A DNA stretch of 31,092 bases from CAZAQS01 sp964486825 (GCA_964486825.1 CAZAQS010000025.1:1-31092); one strand, 5' to 3'. Positions 7,593-15,910 are shown, counted from the first letter of the stretch. Translations and numbers: made by a program. The notes: generated by a model not told the origin, from the letters alone.

Positions 7593-8516
7593 GTGAGCAG
7601 GAGAGCATGGCAATCCTTCATCAAGCCCTCCACAATTGAATTCTCACGCCAGGCCCGCCTGGCCCGTGACTTTAGGGCCCGAGATTGGCTGCACGGCTAT
7701 ATCTACGCCCGCTGGCCCTACCTCTATATTGGGATAGGCACAGGTGAGCACTGGCTGGTAAAAGTATTCGGCCCGCCTGTGAGGCTCTTCCTGGGCTTGC
7801 TACAAAAGCCATCCCCGCTATCTGGCTCTTCCCCTGGTATTGCTGACACCTATCACGGCAAAGTTGTCCCACTCGAGACTGCCCGCCAGCTCGTGACAGT
7901 CGATGAAGGGATTTGCATCGAGGATCTCGAGCAGGTTATCCCCTACCCCACCGCGCGCGCCCTGATTTTACAGAACCCTGATCATATCGTCGCCCTGGAT
8001 TGCCCCTGCCGCGTAGCCCGTGCTGAACCTTGCTTGCCATTGGATGTATGCCTGCTGGTCGGTGAGCCGTTCGCCAGTTTCGTCATCGAGCACCACCCAA
8101 AACGAGCACGCTGGATCACGGCTGAGCAGGCCGTCCAGATCCTAAAGGAGGAGGACGAGCGCGGACACGCCCACCATGCTTTCTTCAAGGACGCCATGCT
8201 AGGACGCTTTTACGCCATCTGCAACTGCTGCTCGTGCTGCTGCGGCGCCATCCAAGCTCACCGGAACGGGACGCCCATGCTGGCTTCCTCCGGGTATATC
8301 GCTCAAGTGGATCTGGACCTGTGTATCGGTTGCGAGACATGTACAGGATATTGCCAGTTCCAGGCGCTCAGCATCTCACCTGACCTTATTGCCCAGGTAG
8401 ATACAGGCGCATGCATAGGCTGTGGTGTGTGCACCAGCAAGTGTCCCAACGACGCCCTCAGCCTCCAGCGCCTCCCCGAGAAAGGCATCCCCCTTGAGAT
8501 GGATAAGTTGATGTAG
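7593..8516 (+). CDS. Cys-rich iron-sulfur protein with two C-terminal [4Fe-4S] ferredoxin motifs
   Basis: A 307-residue cytoplasmic iron-sulfur protein, function unknown. Starts at GTG with AGGAGG 5 nt upstream. The N-terminal ~100 residues have no known motif. C137-P-C139-R, Cys147 and Cys153 form a first cysteine group. Residues 210-217 are a remarkable cluster C-N-C-C-S-C-C-C followed by Gly. The end is a classical 2x[4Fe-4S] ferredoxin: C244-x2-C247-x2-C250-x3-C254 and C274-x2-C277-x2-C280-x3-C284-P. It probably shuttles electrons or holds an extra cluster in the middle region. Neighbours give no pathway: it stands alone between divergent and convergent genes. Alternatives are a redox partner of an anaerobic reductase or a cluster-assembly factor; the sequence cannot choose. 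Confidence 0.75.
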   Translation: MSRRAWQSFIKPSTIEFSRQARLARDFRARDWLHGYIYARWPYLYIGIGTGEHWLVKVFGPPVRLFLGLLQKPSPLSGSSPGIADTYHGKVVPLETARQLVTVDEGICIEDLEQVIPYPTARALILQNPDHIVALDCPCRVARAEPCLPLDVCLLVGEPFASFVIEHHPKRARWITAEQAVQILKEEDERGHAHHAFFKDAMLGRFYAICNCCSCCCGAIQAHRNGTPMLASSGYIAQVDLDLCIGCETCTGYCQFQALSISPDLIAQVDTGACIGCGVCTSKCPNDALSLQRLPEKGIPLEMDKLM

Positions 8517-8565
8517 CTTTCAGAAAAAAGTTTTTTCAATTGACACGAGCGGTACTCACACCAGG

Positions 8566-8637
8566 AATTCGTGATCAAAATTGCTGCAATCCGTGTTTTT
8601 ATTCGTGTAATTCGAGTTCCCATTTGTGTAATTCGTG
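8566..8637. repeat. Imperfect ~21-bp tandem repeat (AATTCGTG units)
   Basis: Four copies of an AATTCGTG-like octamer begin at 8566, 8588, 8609 and 8630, and a second related octamer (ATTCGTG / ATTTGTG) recurs at 8601 and 8622. The unit length is 21-22 bp. The array fills the gap between two convergent genes. Just before it, 8523-8535 holds an A6-G-T6 palindrome that could help terminate either gene. Confidence 0.6.
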
Positions 8638-8639
8638 TT

Positions 8640-9155
8640 TCAAATCCCCCTGTACATCACAATATCAGTCTGGATATCCTCTCCTAGCTTGAACGTCTGG
8701 GTACCGGCAGCCTTAAACCCCCATTTCTCGTAGAAGCGAATTGCACGCGGGTTTTTCTCCCACACCCCCAACCAGATTGAATCATAGCCGCTGGTGGCAG
8801 CCTCTTCCAGGCAGGCCTGCATTAAAGCAGATCCAACGCCCCAGCCGATCTGCTCCCGCTCCGCATAGATCCGCACCAGCTCGACCGCCTTCTGAGCCCC
8901 AATCTCCAATCCGGGACGGCCCTCTTTCAAACGGGCATAGCCGGCAAAACGTCCCTCGCTCTCTGCGATCAGGGTAATGGAAGCCGGGTCAGCCAACTCC
9001 GCAGACTGGATACCTGGTCCGAAAGACTCTGCCAGGTAAGCAGCCATATCTTCCAGCCGGTTTTCAGCCGCGAAGGCCGCCTCGAACAAGCGTCCGCCTG
9101 CCTCCGCCAGGAGATGGTTGTCATTTGCAGTCGCGTGGCGAATTTGTATCTCCAT
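8640..9155 (-). CDS. GNAT family N-acetyltransferase, PaiA-like
   Basis: A 171-residue single-domain acetyltransferase. The start MEIQIRHATANDNHLL is the first GNAT strand. VELVRIYAEREQIGWGVGSALMQACLEEA holds the CoA loop (Q-I-G-W-G-V-G), and WLGVWEKNPRAIRFYEKWGFKAAG is the diagnostic N-x-x-A-x-x-F-Y-x-x-x-G-F end. The L-x-V-W-E-x-N-x-R-A pattern is that of the spermidine/spermine acetyltransferase PaiA group, so a polyamine substrate is plausible but unproven. A diverged, truncated relative (13887-14051) lies in the same orientation on the other side of the MarR-ABC cassette. The 222 bp between this gene and the MarR gene hold the MarR promoter. Confidence 0.88.
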   Translation of the reverse strand: MEIQIRHATANDNHLLAEAGGRLFEAAFAAENRLEDMAAYLAESFGPGIQSAELADPASITLIAESEGRFAGYARLKEGRPGLEIGAQKAVELVRIYAEREQIGWGVGSALMQACLEEAATSGYDSIWLGVWEKNPRAIRFYEKWGFKAAGTQTFKLGEDIQTDIVMYRGI

Positions 9156-9316
9156 TCCCTACCTCCACAGTTTTTCCAATCTTACTCCATTTTTCTCAGC
9201 TGTAAGGGCTCGTCTATTACAGGAAAGCTTAAAAAACGACGATAAATACTATCCGAAGCTTTGATTTGATGATAATATCTTCCGGCACAATCGCTTTCTT
9301 CGTCCTCCTTATCATC

Positions 9317-9345
9317 TTGACAATTTCCATCCGGAAAGATATAGT
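9317..9345 (+). promoter_or_regulatory. Promoter of the marR-ABC exporter operon
   Basis: Consensus TTGACA (9317-9322), a 17-bp spacer and TATAGT (9340-9345) predict transcription from about 9352. This is the best-looking sigma-70 promoter in the window, and its -10 lies inside the operator palindrome. Confidence 0.75.
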
Positions 9346-9379
9346 TAAGCTCGTTTAACTCATAAGGGAGCTTAACTAT
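9341..9379. promoter_or_regulatory. MarR operator: inverted repeats over the -10, start point and start codon
   Basis: A perfect 12-bp inverted repeat, ATAGTTAAGCTC (9341-9352) and GAGCTTAACTAT (9368-9379), encloses an additional TTAACT. Read as half-sites there are three: AGTTAA (9343-9348), TTAACT (9355-9360) and TTAACT (9372-9377). The first two make an 18-bp palindrome of the size MarR dimers bind. Binding would block the -10 and the start point, so autorepression of marR and the exporter is the natural reading. The first arm lies upstream of the predicted RNA start, which argues for a DNA operator over an RNA hairpin. Confidence 0.65.
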
Positions 9380-9869
9380 GTGCACAAACCCATCTTTTCC
9401 GGTCGTATTACGTACCTGGGTCGAAGTTTTTATGCATCGCTCCTTCCGTGATTTCCGCCGCTTCATGGAAAGCGCCGGCCTTTCTCACTCCCAGGTAGGC
9501 GCCATGATGACCCTCTACCACCGTGGGGCGTGCGGGGTATCCGATATCGGCGAGCAGCTGGGGATTACCGTGGCGGCAGCCAGCCAGCTTGTCGATAGGT
9601 TGGTGCAACAGGGACTGTTGGAAAGGACTGAAGACACAGCCGACCGGCGCTTCAAACAAGTCTCCCTCGCACCGCAGGGCAAGGCTCTTATAGCAAGTGG
9701 TATTGAGTACCGGCAACGATGGATGGAGCTGCTCACGCAGGCGCTCACCCCGGATGAACAAGAGAAGGTCTCAGGGGCGCTGTCCCTGCTCACACAGGCA
9801 GCCCAGCGGCTCGATCCAGACCTGCACGAGGGCGTGAGATCTGATACCAAATGTACACCAACCGGTTGA
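9378..9869 (+). CDS. MarR family transcriptional regulator
   Basis: A 163-residue winged-helix repressor. Order: dimerisation helices (residues 10-40), recognition helix-turn-helix near residues 54-80 (GVSDIGEQLGITVAAASQLVDRLVQQGLL), and the MarR wing ERTEDTADRRFKQVSLAPQG with the conserved D-x-R-D/R motif. C-terminal helices close the dimer. GGGAG is 7 nt before the ATG. It lies 73 nt upstream of the first ABC exporter gene and very likely controls it: MarR proteins next to drug exporters usually repress them until a ligand binds. Operator and promoter are listed separately. The ligand is unknown. Confidence 0.9.
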   Translation: MCTNPSFPVVLRTWVEVFMHRSFRDFRRFMESAGLSHSQVGAMMTLYHRGACGVSDIGEQLGITVAAASQLVDRLVQQGLLERTEDTADRRFKQVSLAPQGKALIASGIEYRQRWMELLTQALTPDEQEKVSGALSLLTQAAQRLDPDLHEGVRSDTKCTPTG

Positions 9870-9942
9870 TTTCATTGCGCGGCTTACCTGCTCAAATCTA
9901 CAGGACGAAAACCTTTCCTGAAATCAAAAGGAACCAGACTCT

Positions 9943-11886
9943 TTGAACAACCGCCCAAAGCAACCCCCCCAACAAAAAGCAGCCCTTGGCCGGGCTGCCC
10001 GTTACCTGCTTCATTACCGCCGGAAAGCAGCCCTGCCCTACGTATTCCTCGTGATTGCTACCCTTTCTCAGCTGGCTGTGCCGCGCTTGATCCGCAATAT
10101 AATCGACGCAGTCACCGAAGGCGTTACCGCTAAGACGCTCCTCGAGCGACTGCCCACCATTCCCGAAACCTTCCTGGCACAAGCCCTGCCTCAAGTCCTG
10201 GACTTCCTCGGCCTACCCGCCGGCTGGACTTACGAACAGCTTATCGTTTATTTGCAGGGATTACGGGATGGGGCTCCGAATGCCATCCTTGTCGCTGGCC
10301 TCTCGATCACTGTCTTTGCCTTATTGCGTGGCGTGTTTGCTTTTCTTCAGACCTATTGGGCAGAGAAAAACTCCCAGAGCGTAGCCTTCGATTTGCGCAA
10401 CGACTTGTATGCAAAGATCCAGAACCTGTCTTTCTCCTATCATGACCGCAACAGCACCGGCCAGCTCATGATCCGGGCTACCGATGATGTAGAAAAAGTT
10501 CGCCTCTTCATCGGGCAAGGCCTGCTCCAACTGGTCGGCGCGCTGCTACTCCTGGCTGGTACCCTAACCATCCTATTTACAACCAACGCCCGGCTGGCCC
10601 TGGTCGCGTTGTGGATCCTGCCGGTCGCGCTGGTACTGTTCATGATCTTTGGAGTTGTCAGCCGCCCGCTTTTCGCCCGCGTCCAGATGCGCCTGTCTCT
10701 CCTGAATACCACCTTGCAAGAAAATGTAGCTGGGATCAAGGTGGTGCAAGCCTTCACCCGCGAAAGAAGCCAACAGGACAAATTCCAGCGCCAGGCCGAT
10801 GACCTGATGAATCAGCAGCTTTTCATCGTACGCCTGTTTACCGTCTTGTTCCCATTGACATTCCTGATTGCCAACCTGGGCCAGGCCAGTGTCTTGTATG
10901 CAGGCGGATTACAGATCATCCGGGCCACGCTGACGATTGGTCAGTGGCAGGAGTTCAGCCTGTACCTGATCTACCTGTTCCTGCCCGTGGCGCAATTCGG
11001 CTTTATCATCGCTCAGTTTGGACAGGCCTCTGCCTCTGCTGCCCGAGTTTTCGAGATCTTGGACGCCGAAAACGAGGTTATCGACCGGCCAGACGCTATT
11101 TCCCTCCCGCCGGTGACAGGTGATGTCAAATTCCAGGAAGTCACATTCCGTTACTTCAGTAGTGGAGAGCCGGTGTTGAAGAACGTCACTTTCGAGGCCA
11201 GGGCAGGGGATACGATTGCCCTGCTCGGAGCAACCGGGTCTGGAAAAACGACCATTATCAACCTGCTACCGCGCTTCTATGATCCATCGGAAGGGGTCAT
11301 CACGATCGATGGGTATGACTTGCGCCAGGTCAGCCTGGATTCTTTACGTTCGCAGATTGGGATCGTACTCCAGGAGACCACCTTATTCTCCGGCACAATC
11401 CGGGAGAATATCGCCTTTGGAAAACCGGACGCCAGCCAGGAGGAGGTCATCGCCGCTGCTCAGGCAGCCGCAGCGCATGAATTTATCATCGCTTTTCCAG
11501 GCGGCTACGACACCTACGTTGGCGAGCGCGGCGCTACCCTGTCTGGGGGACAAAAACAACGTATCGCCATTGCCCGCGCTTTGTTGGTTCAGCCACGCAT
11601 CCTGGTAATGGACGATTCAACCAGCAGTGTGGACATGGCTACTGAAGCCCGCATCCAGGCAGCCCTGGAAAGTCTGATGCAAGGCCGAACCAGCTTTATT
11701 ATCGCCCAGCGCATCAGTACCGTCATGAACGCCGACCTGATCCTTGTCCTGGATGAAGGAGAGATCGCCGCGCAGGGCAGGCATTCGGAGCTTCTTGAAA
11801 CCAGCGAAATCTACGCCGAAATCTACAGCTCACAACTGATAGATGACACAGCGAAAGAGACAGAAGAAACGCAAGAGTATTCGTAG
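9943..11886 (+). CDS. Heterodimeric ABC exporter subunit 1 (degenerate ATPase site)
   Basis: A 647-residue half-transporter: six-helix transmembrane domain (residues ~25-350), then a nucleotide-binding domain. Walker A GATGSGKT is near residues 428-435, signature LSGGQ is intact at 533-537, but the Walker B end is D557-D558, with Asp where the catalytic Glu belongs, and the switch position is Gln589 instead of His. Such a subunit contributes a working signature but no hydrolysis, the pattern of BmrC or TM287. Its partner is the next gene. Exports drugs or lipophilic compounds, substrate unknown. The start is TTG with a weak AAGGA site about 10 nt upstream; no better start precedes the first helix. 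Confidence 0.9.
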   Translation: MNNRPKQPPQQKAALGRAARYLLHYRRKAALPYVFLVIATLSQLAVPRLIRNIIDAVTEGVTAKTLLERLPTIPETFLAQALPQVLDFLGLPAGWTYEQLIVYLQGLRDGAPNAILVAGLSITVFALLRGVFAFLQTYWAEKNSQSVAFDLRNDLYAKIQNLSFSYHDRNSTGQLMIRATDDVEKVRLFIGQGLLQLVGALLLLAGTLTILFTTNARLALVALWILPVALVLFMIFGVVSRPLFARVQMRLSLLNTTLQENVAGIKVVQAFTRERSQQDKFQRQADDLMNQQLFIVRLFTVLFPLTFLIANLGQASVLYAGGLQIIRATLTIGQWQEFSLYLIYLFLPVAQFGFIIAQFGQASASAARVFEILDAENEVIDRPDAISLPPVTGDVKFQEVTFRYFSSGEPVLKNVTFEARAGDTIALLGATGSGKTTIINLLPRFYDPSEGVITIDGYDLRQVSLDSLRSQIGIVLQETTLFSGTIRENIAFGKPDASQEEVIAAAQAAAAHEFIIAFPGGYDTYVGERGATLSGGQKQRIAIARALLVQPRILVMDDSTSSVDMATEARIQAALESLMQGRTSFIIAQRISTVMNADLILVLDEGEIAAQGRHSELLETSEIYAEIYSSQLIDDTAKETEETQEYS

Positions 11887-11925
11887 CTCGCCGTTAGGCA
11901 TAGCTACACGAAACATGGAGAGAAT

Positions 11926-13935
11926 ATGTTCGGTGGCGGACCTCAAAATATCTTAATGCAGGAAACATCCAAACCCAAGCGCACCAGTGAAACCCTGGCA
12001 CGCTTGGGGAGGTATTTCCAACCTTACTGGTTTATCCTGTTCCTGGTGGTATTTCTGGTGATCGGTTCCACCTGGACCCAGGTCACCTCTCCCGAGCTGA
12101 TCGGGCAATTGGTCGACTGCTACCTGGCGCCCGCCGGATCAGCAGATTTTAACGGCAACAATTTCCCCGGCGCCAGCCAGGAGGCCATCCAATCCAATTG
12201 TTGGTTGGCAGTCCCCCCGCAAGGCCTCACCCAAACCGTGATCAAGTCCGCCCTTACGGCTGGCGGGTTCCCGGCTCCACCATTGGAAGCAACCGCGCTC
12301 ACCCCAGATGAGCGCATGGCGGGCGTAGCTCGCATGGCCCTGCTCCTGGTCTTCCTTTATGTATCCGGTGCGGTGATGACCGGCCTGACTTTTTTCTCCA
12401 TGGCATATGCCGGTCAGCACGTCTTGCGCACAATTCGAGTGGAGGTTTTCAAACACCTGCACCGCCTGCATATCGGTTACTATACCGAACACGAGGCAGG
12501 CGACCTGATGAGCCGCATCACGAATGACACGGAGACCATCGCCCAGGCCTTGAACTTTGCCCTGATCAATGTAGCCAGTGGCGCATTGTTATTGCTTTGG
12601 ATCGGCTACAACATGCTCTCACGCAGCCTGGCCTTCGCCTTACTGAGCATGGCAGTCGTTCCGGTAATGGCGCTGACTACGGTTTGGTTTTCTAGCCAGG
12701 CCCGCAAGGCGTTCCGCCGCACCCGCCTTGAGATCGGTAACGTGAATGCCGAATTGCAAGAAAGCATTGCCGCAGTCCGAGAAGTACAGGCCTTTAACCG
12801 GGCGACAGAGAATATCGAACAGTTCCGGACGATCAACGCCGCCAATCGCGACGCTAATGTAAGAGCGGTAGCTTTCACCAGCGCCCTGGCCCCCAGCCTG
12901 GAAGCCCTGGGATACGTAGCCTTGATGATCGTTACCGTCGCCGGAGGGTATGCCCTGCTCGGCAACCTGGCCTTGTTTGGAACGGCTGTATCCATCGGCC
13001 TGGTGATTACCTTCATTGGGTATGTACAGCGTTTCAACCAGCCCATCCAGCAGATCTCGGTGCTATGGACCAATATCCAGAGTGCAATCGCGGGCGCTGA
13101 GCGCATCTTCGGCTTGCTAGATGTGCCCGATGAGGTGAAGGACGCTCCCACGGCAGGAATAATGCCGCCTATAGAGGGTAAGGTGGAGTTCGTCAATGTC
13201 GAAGCCGCCTATAAAGCCGGTCAGCCGGTGCTGTCTGGGGTCAGCTTTACCGCCCAGCCAGGCCAGACCATCGCCATCGTCGGGCCTACCGGAGCCGGAA
13301 AAACCACCATCATCAACCTGATCCCCCGCTTTTATGATGTCACTGGCGGAGCGGTGCTTATCGACGGTATCGACGTGCGCTACGTCACCAAGGAAAGCCT
13401 GCGCGAGCAGGTAGGGATTGTCCTGCAAGACACATTTATGTTCAGCACGACTGTTATGGAAAATATTCGCTTTGGTAAGCCGGATGCTACGGACGAGCAA
13501 GTCATCCAGGCAGCCAGGCTGGCGCATGCGGACGAGTTTATCCAGCGCCTGCCGGAGCGCTACCAGACCCAATTGGGGGAGCGCGGCAGCGGCTTGAGCC
13601 AGGGCCAGCGCCAGCTTTTGGCCATTGCAAGGGCTGCCCTGGCGGACCCTCGCATCCTGATCCTCGATGAGGCTACATCCAGTGTGGATACACGCACCGA
13701 ACGCTTGATCCAGAAGGCGTTAGAGAAGCTCCTCCAGGGACGCACTTCATTCGTCATTGCTCACCGCTTGAGCACCATCCATAATGCCGACCAGGTTTTG
13801 GTTTTACAGGAAGGGCAGATCATCGAGCGGGGGAAGATGGATGAGCTGATGGCAAAGAGAGGCTTTTTCTACGACCTGTATATGAGTCAATTCCGTCGCT
13901 TCATGAAAGGAGCTAGCTTTATCCATCCCATATAA
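11926..13935 (+). CDS. Heterodimeric ABC exporter subunit 2 (catalytic ATPase site)
   Basis: A 669-residue half-transporter that pairs with subunit 1. It has a long loop of about 70 residues between helices 1 and 2 (residues ~66-125, with two Cys) that would sit outside the cell. Then come the remaining helices and the ATPase domain: Walker A GPTGAGKT from residue 453, Walker B ending D581-E582, and switch His613, all canonical. Its signature is altered to LSQGQ (557-561). Together the two subunits make one complete site (Walker motifs from subunit 2, signature from subunit 1) and one degenerate site. GGAG is 7-8 nt before the ATG, and the gap to subunit 1 is 39 nt. The last codons run into a decayed GNAT fragment on the other strand. 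Confidence 0.9.
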   Translation: MFGGGPQNILMQETSKPKRTSETLARLGRYFQPYWFILFLVVFLVIGSTWTQVTSPELIGQLVDCYLAPAGSADFNGNNFPGASQEAIQSNCWLAVPPQGLTQTVIKSALTAGGFPAPPLEATALTPDERMAGVARMALLLVFLYVSGAVMTGLTFFSMAYAGQHVLRTIRVEVFKHLHRLHIGYYTEHEAGDLMSRITNDTETIAQALNFALINVASGALLLLWIGYNMLSRSLAFALLSMAVVPVMALTTVWFSSQARKAFRRTRLEIGNVNAELQESIAAVREVQAFNRATENIEQFRTINAANRDANVRAVAFTSALAPSLEALGYVALMIVTVAGGYALLGNLALFGTAVSIGLVITFIGYVQRFNQPIQQISVLWTNIQSAIAGAERIFGLLDVPDEVKDAPTAGIMPPIEGKVEFVNVEAAYKAGQPVLSGVSFTAQPGQTIAIVGPTGAGKTTIINLIPRFYDVTGGAVLIDGIDVRYVTKESLREQVGIVLQDTFMFSTTVMENIRFGKPDATDEQVIQAARLAHADEFIQRLPERYQTQLGERGSGLSQGQRQLLAIARAALADPRILILDEATSSVDTRTERLIQKALEKLLQGRTSFVIAHRLSTIHNADQVLVLQEGQIIERGKMDELMAKRGFFYDLYMSQFRRFMKGASFIHPI

Positions 13936-14051
13936 GCATCCAAATTCTCCGCCCGGTAGCCGGCTTCGAAGGCTGCCTCAAATAAGCGCCTACCCTCCAC
14001 CCTCAGTAGCCGGTTGTCGTTTGCCGTTGCAGATCGGATTTGGGTCTCCAT
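13887..14051 (-). pseudogene. Truncated PaiA-like GNAT gene (5' fragment)
   Basis: On the minus strand an ATG at 14051 opens a 54-codon frame whose first 40 residues (METQIRSATANDNRLL ... LFEAAFEA) match the start of the intact GNAT at 8640-9155 at about 26 of 40 positions. Homology stops around D-A-Y (near 13930), exactly where the end of the ABC subunit 2 gene begins, and TGA follows. The CoA-binding and catalytic parts are gone. It is therefore a remnant, with the join at the exporter gene's 3' end. Confidence 0.75.
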
Positions 14052-14093
14052 GTTTTCACTCCGCCTTTATCCATAATAATAGCCAAAGAGGAT

Positions 14094-14855
14094 ATGAACT
14101 ACACGAAATCAGAAGCCAACCTTATGCCGAATGCCTACCGGCTTAGGGCAGCCGTGCCATCCGATCTACAAGCGGTAACGGCATTGCTTATAACTGTCCA
14201 AGAGGATTTACGAGGCGAAAGCGAACTCAACCAGGATGAACTGCTCTCTTTCTGGCGACGGCTGCGTCCATCCCTTGTACCGTAACTTGGGCATTGGCAC
14301 AGAGCTTATACGCCGGCTTTATACCCGTGCCAGGGATCTGGCCAACCTGGCGCCCATAGATATGTCTGTGACCCTTAACAACGTATTGAACGCAAATGAC
14401 ATTCCGGGCCGATCCTTGCTCGAGAACGAAGGCTTCCAATTAGTCCGAAATTTCTACCGCATGGAAATCAACCTGGAAATTCCACTGGATGAGCCAAACC
14501 TGCCTGCCCGGTTTGAAATGTGCCAGTACCAACCGGGTCAGGAGCATAGAGATTGTTCGAAACGATTGAGGAAGCCTTCCAGGATCATTGGGGTTATGCC
14601 CCAGGCGATTTCGAGGCATTTTTGCACGACAACTTCGACCAAGCTACTTTCGATCCCGGGCTTATCCTATCGGTTTGGAGTGGTGAAGAAATGGTGGGCT
14701 GCGCCATCTGCCAGATGCGTAAGAAACGAGGTAGGGTCCGCCAACTTGCAGTACGCCGTCCATGGAGGCATCAAGGCCTGGGGAGAGCCTTACTCCAAAA
14801 AGTCTTTCGCGAGTACCGCTTGATCGCCATTCACAATCCCGATAAAGGCTGGTAG
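14094..14855 (+). pseudogene. Broken tandem-GNAT gene (mycothiol-synthase-like)
   Basis: Three pieces of one two-domain acetyltransferase lie in successive frames. Piece A (14094 to ~14255; MNYTKSEANLMP ... LLSFWRR) is the N-terminal start, with GAGG before its ATG. Piece B (~14260-14545) holds the first CoA loop VHPLYRNLGIGTELIRRLY and the strand ENEGFQLVRNFYRM. Piece C (~14553-14820) holds EEAFQDHWGYAPGDFEAFL and the second CoA loop VRRPWRHQGLGRALL. Between A and B some 40 residues are missing and the frame shifts. Between B and C the frame shifts again near 14545. The final ~30-40 residues (the N-P-x-A-x-x-L-Y end) are missing. It cannot make an active enzyme as read. Confidence 0.8.
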
Positions 14856-14880
14856 GGCAGTCGCAACAGCAAAACTCTTG

Positions 14881-15840
14881 TTACAGCGCATCTTCGACCC
14901 GGCTTTCGTGCAGGCGTAGGAAAATCACCCCTCCCAGGATCAGCACCCCCCCTGTCATCTGTAGCCCGTTTAAGATCTCTCCGAACAGGAAATAAGCGAT
15001 AACGGTCGTAAAGACTGGCTCCAGGGTCAGGATGATATTGGCAACGCTGGAAGGAAGATAAGACAGGCTGACGTTATACAAACCAAAACCCAGTACCGTA
15101 GGCCCGGCTGCCAATGTGAACAAGATCAGCCAGCCCTGCCAGGCGTTACCCAGCCAGAAGAAGTCGGATAGCTGTGATGCAGCTCCAGGCAGGCTACCGC
15201 CTGGGATGAGGTTAAACAGGAACAGGAACCCTCCCGCAAATCCAAATGTATACAGGATCGTCGTCCAGGGGTTCATACCACGCCCGGCAGCCGAGCGCCC
15301 CATCAAGCTGTATATCGCATAGCACAGCCCGGAGAGAATGCCGATGACGATCCCGACCGTGTTCGAGCTCCATGCCACAGGATCGAGCGCATTGGCGACC
15401 AGCACAGATCCACCCAGGCTAAAGGCCACTGCCATTAGCTTGACCGCGTCGAGCCGCTCCTTCAGCAGCCACCACCCCAACAAAGCTGTAAAACCGGCTG
15501 AGCAATAGGCCAGGACAGTGGAGACGGCTGCACCGTTCAAGACCACGGATTGGGTCCATAACGAATTGAACACCGCCAGCACGAACCCATATAGTACCAG
15601 GTAAGGGAGATGCTGCCGGTGTAGACGCAGGAGCTCCGGGCGTCCCACGCCCAAGGCAACCACCAGGGTAAGCGCTACGAATCCGTCCCTCCAGAATGCC
15701 AGGACCAGGGCCGGGATCTCGTAGACCAGGGTCAGGTGCCGGATGAAGATGGCGGTCGTCGCCAGGATCGCTGCGCTGATCAAAGCAATGGGGTAGCCGC
15801 GAGCAAAATCGATGTGATGAGTAGCAGTGTGGGTAGGCAT
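14881..15840 (-). CDS. EamA/DMT-superfamily transporter
   Basis: A 319-residue integral membrane protein with ten hydrophobic helices in two EamA repeats. Repeat one (residues ~15-150) contains the typical P-A-L-V-L-A-F-W-R-D motif near residue 45 and W-W-L-L-K-E-R-L near residue 125. Repeat two (~160-310) ends with the conserved E-P-V-F-T-T-V-I-A-Y-F-L-F-G-E motif. These drug/metabolite transporters export amino acids, metabolites or drugs; the substrate cannot be read from the sequence. No good ribosome site is visible before the ATG. It is separated from the upstream minus-strand stress-protein gene by a terminator hairpin. Confidence 0.87.
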   Translation of the reverse strand: MPTHTATHHIDFARGYPIALISAAILATTAIFIRHLTLVYEIPALVLAFWRDGFVALTLVVALGVGRPELLRLHRQHLPYLVLYGFVLAVFNSLWTQSVVLNGAAVSTVLAYCSAGFTALLGWWLLKERLDAVKLMAVAFSLGGSVLVANALDPVAWSSNTVGIVIGILSGLCYAIYSLMGRSAAGRGMNPWTTILYTFGFAGGFLFLFNLIPGGSLPGAASQLSDFFWLGNAWQGWLILFTLAAGPTVLGFGLYNVSLSYLPSSVANIILTLEPVFTTVIAYFLFGEILNGLQMTGGVLILGGVIFLRLHESRVEDAL

Positions 15841-15910
15841 TGCCTGATTTTAGGGGAAAACCGACCCCCTGTACAGAGCCAATTTGCTCTCAAGTGGGAA
15901 ATAAATCGTC

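Noticed and set aside
8566..8637. CRISPR array
   Set aside because: Units are 21-22 bp with degenerate copies and no unique spacers; there are no cas genes.
9341..9379. RNA hairpin hiding the marR ribosome site
   Set aside because: The predicted transcript starts at about 9352, so the first arm would not be in the RNA; a DNA operator fits better.
9182..9466. A 94-residue minus-strand reading frame across the marR promoter
   Set aside because: It overlaps the promoter, the operator and the start of marR, and its composition is not protein-like. No homology was recognised.
13117..13572. Long minus-strand frame inside ABC subunit 2 (also 12606-13196)
   Set aside because: These are shadows of the conserved ATPase and membrane domain coding on the plus strand.
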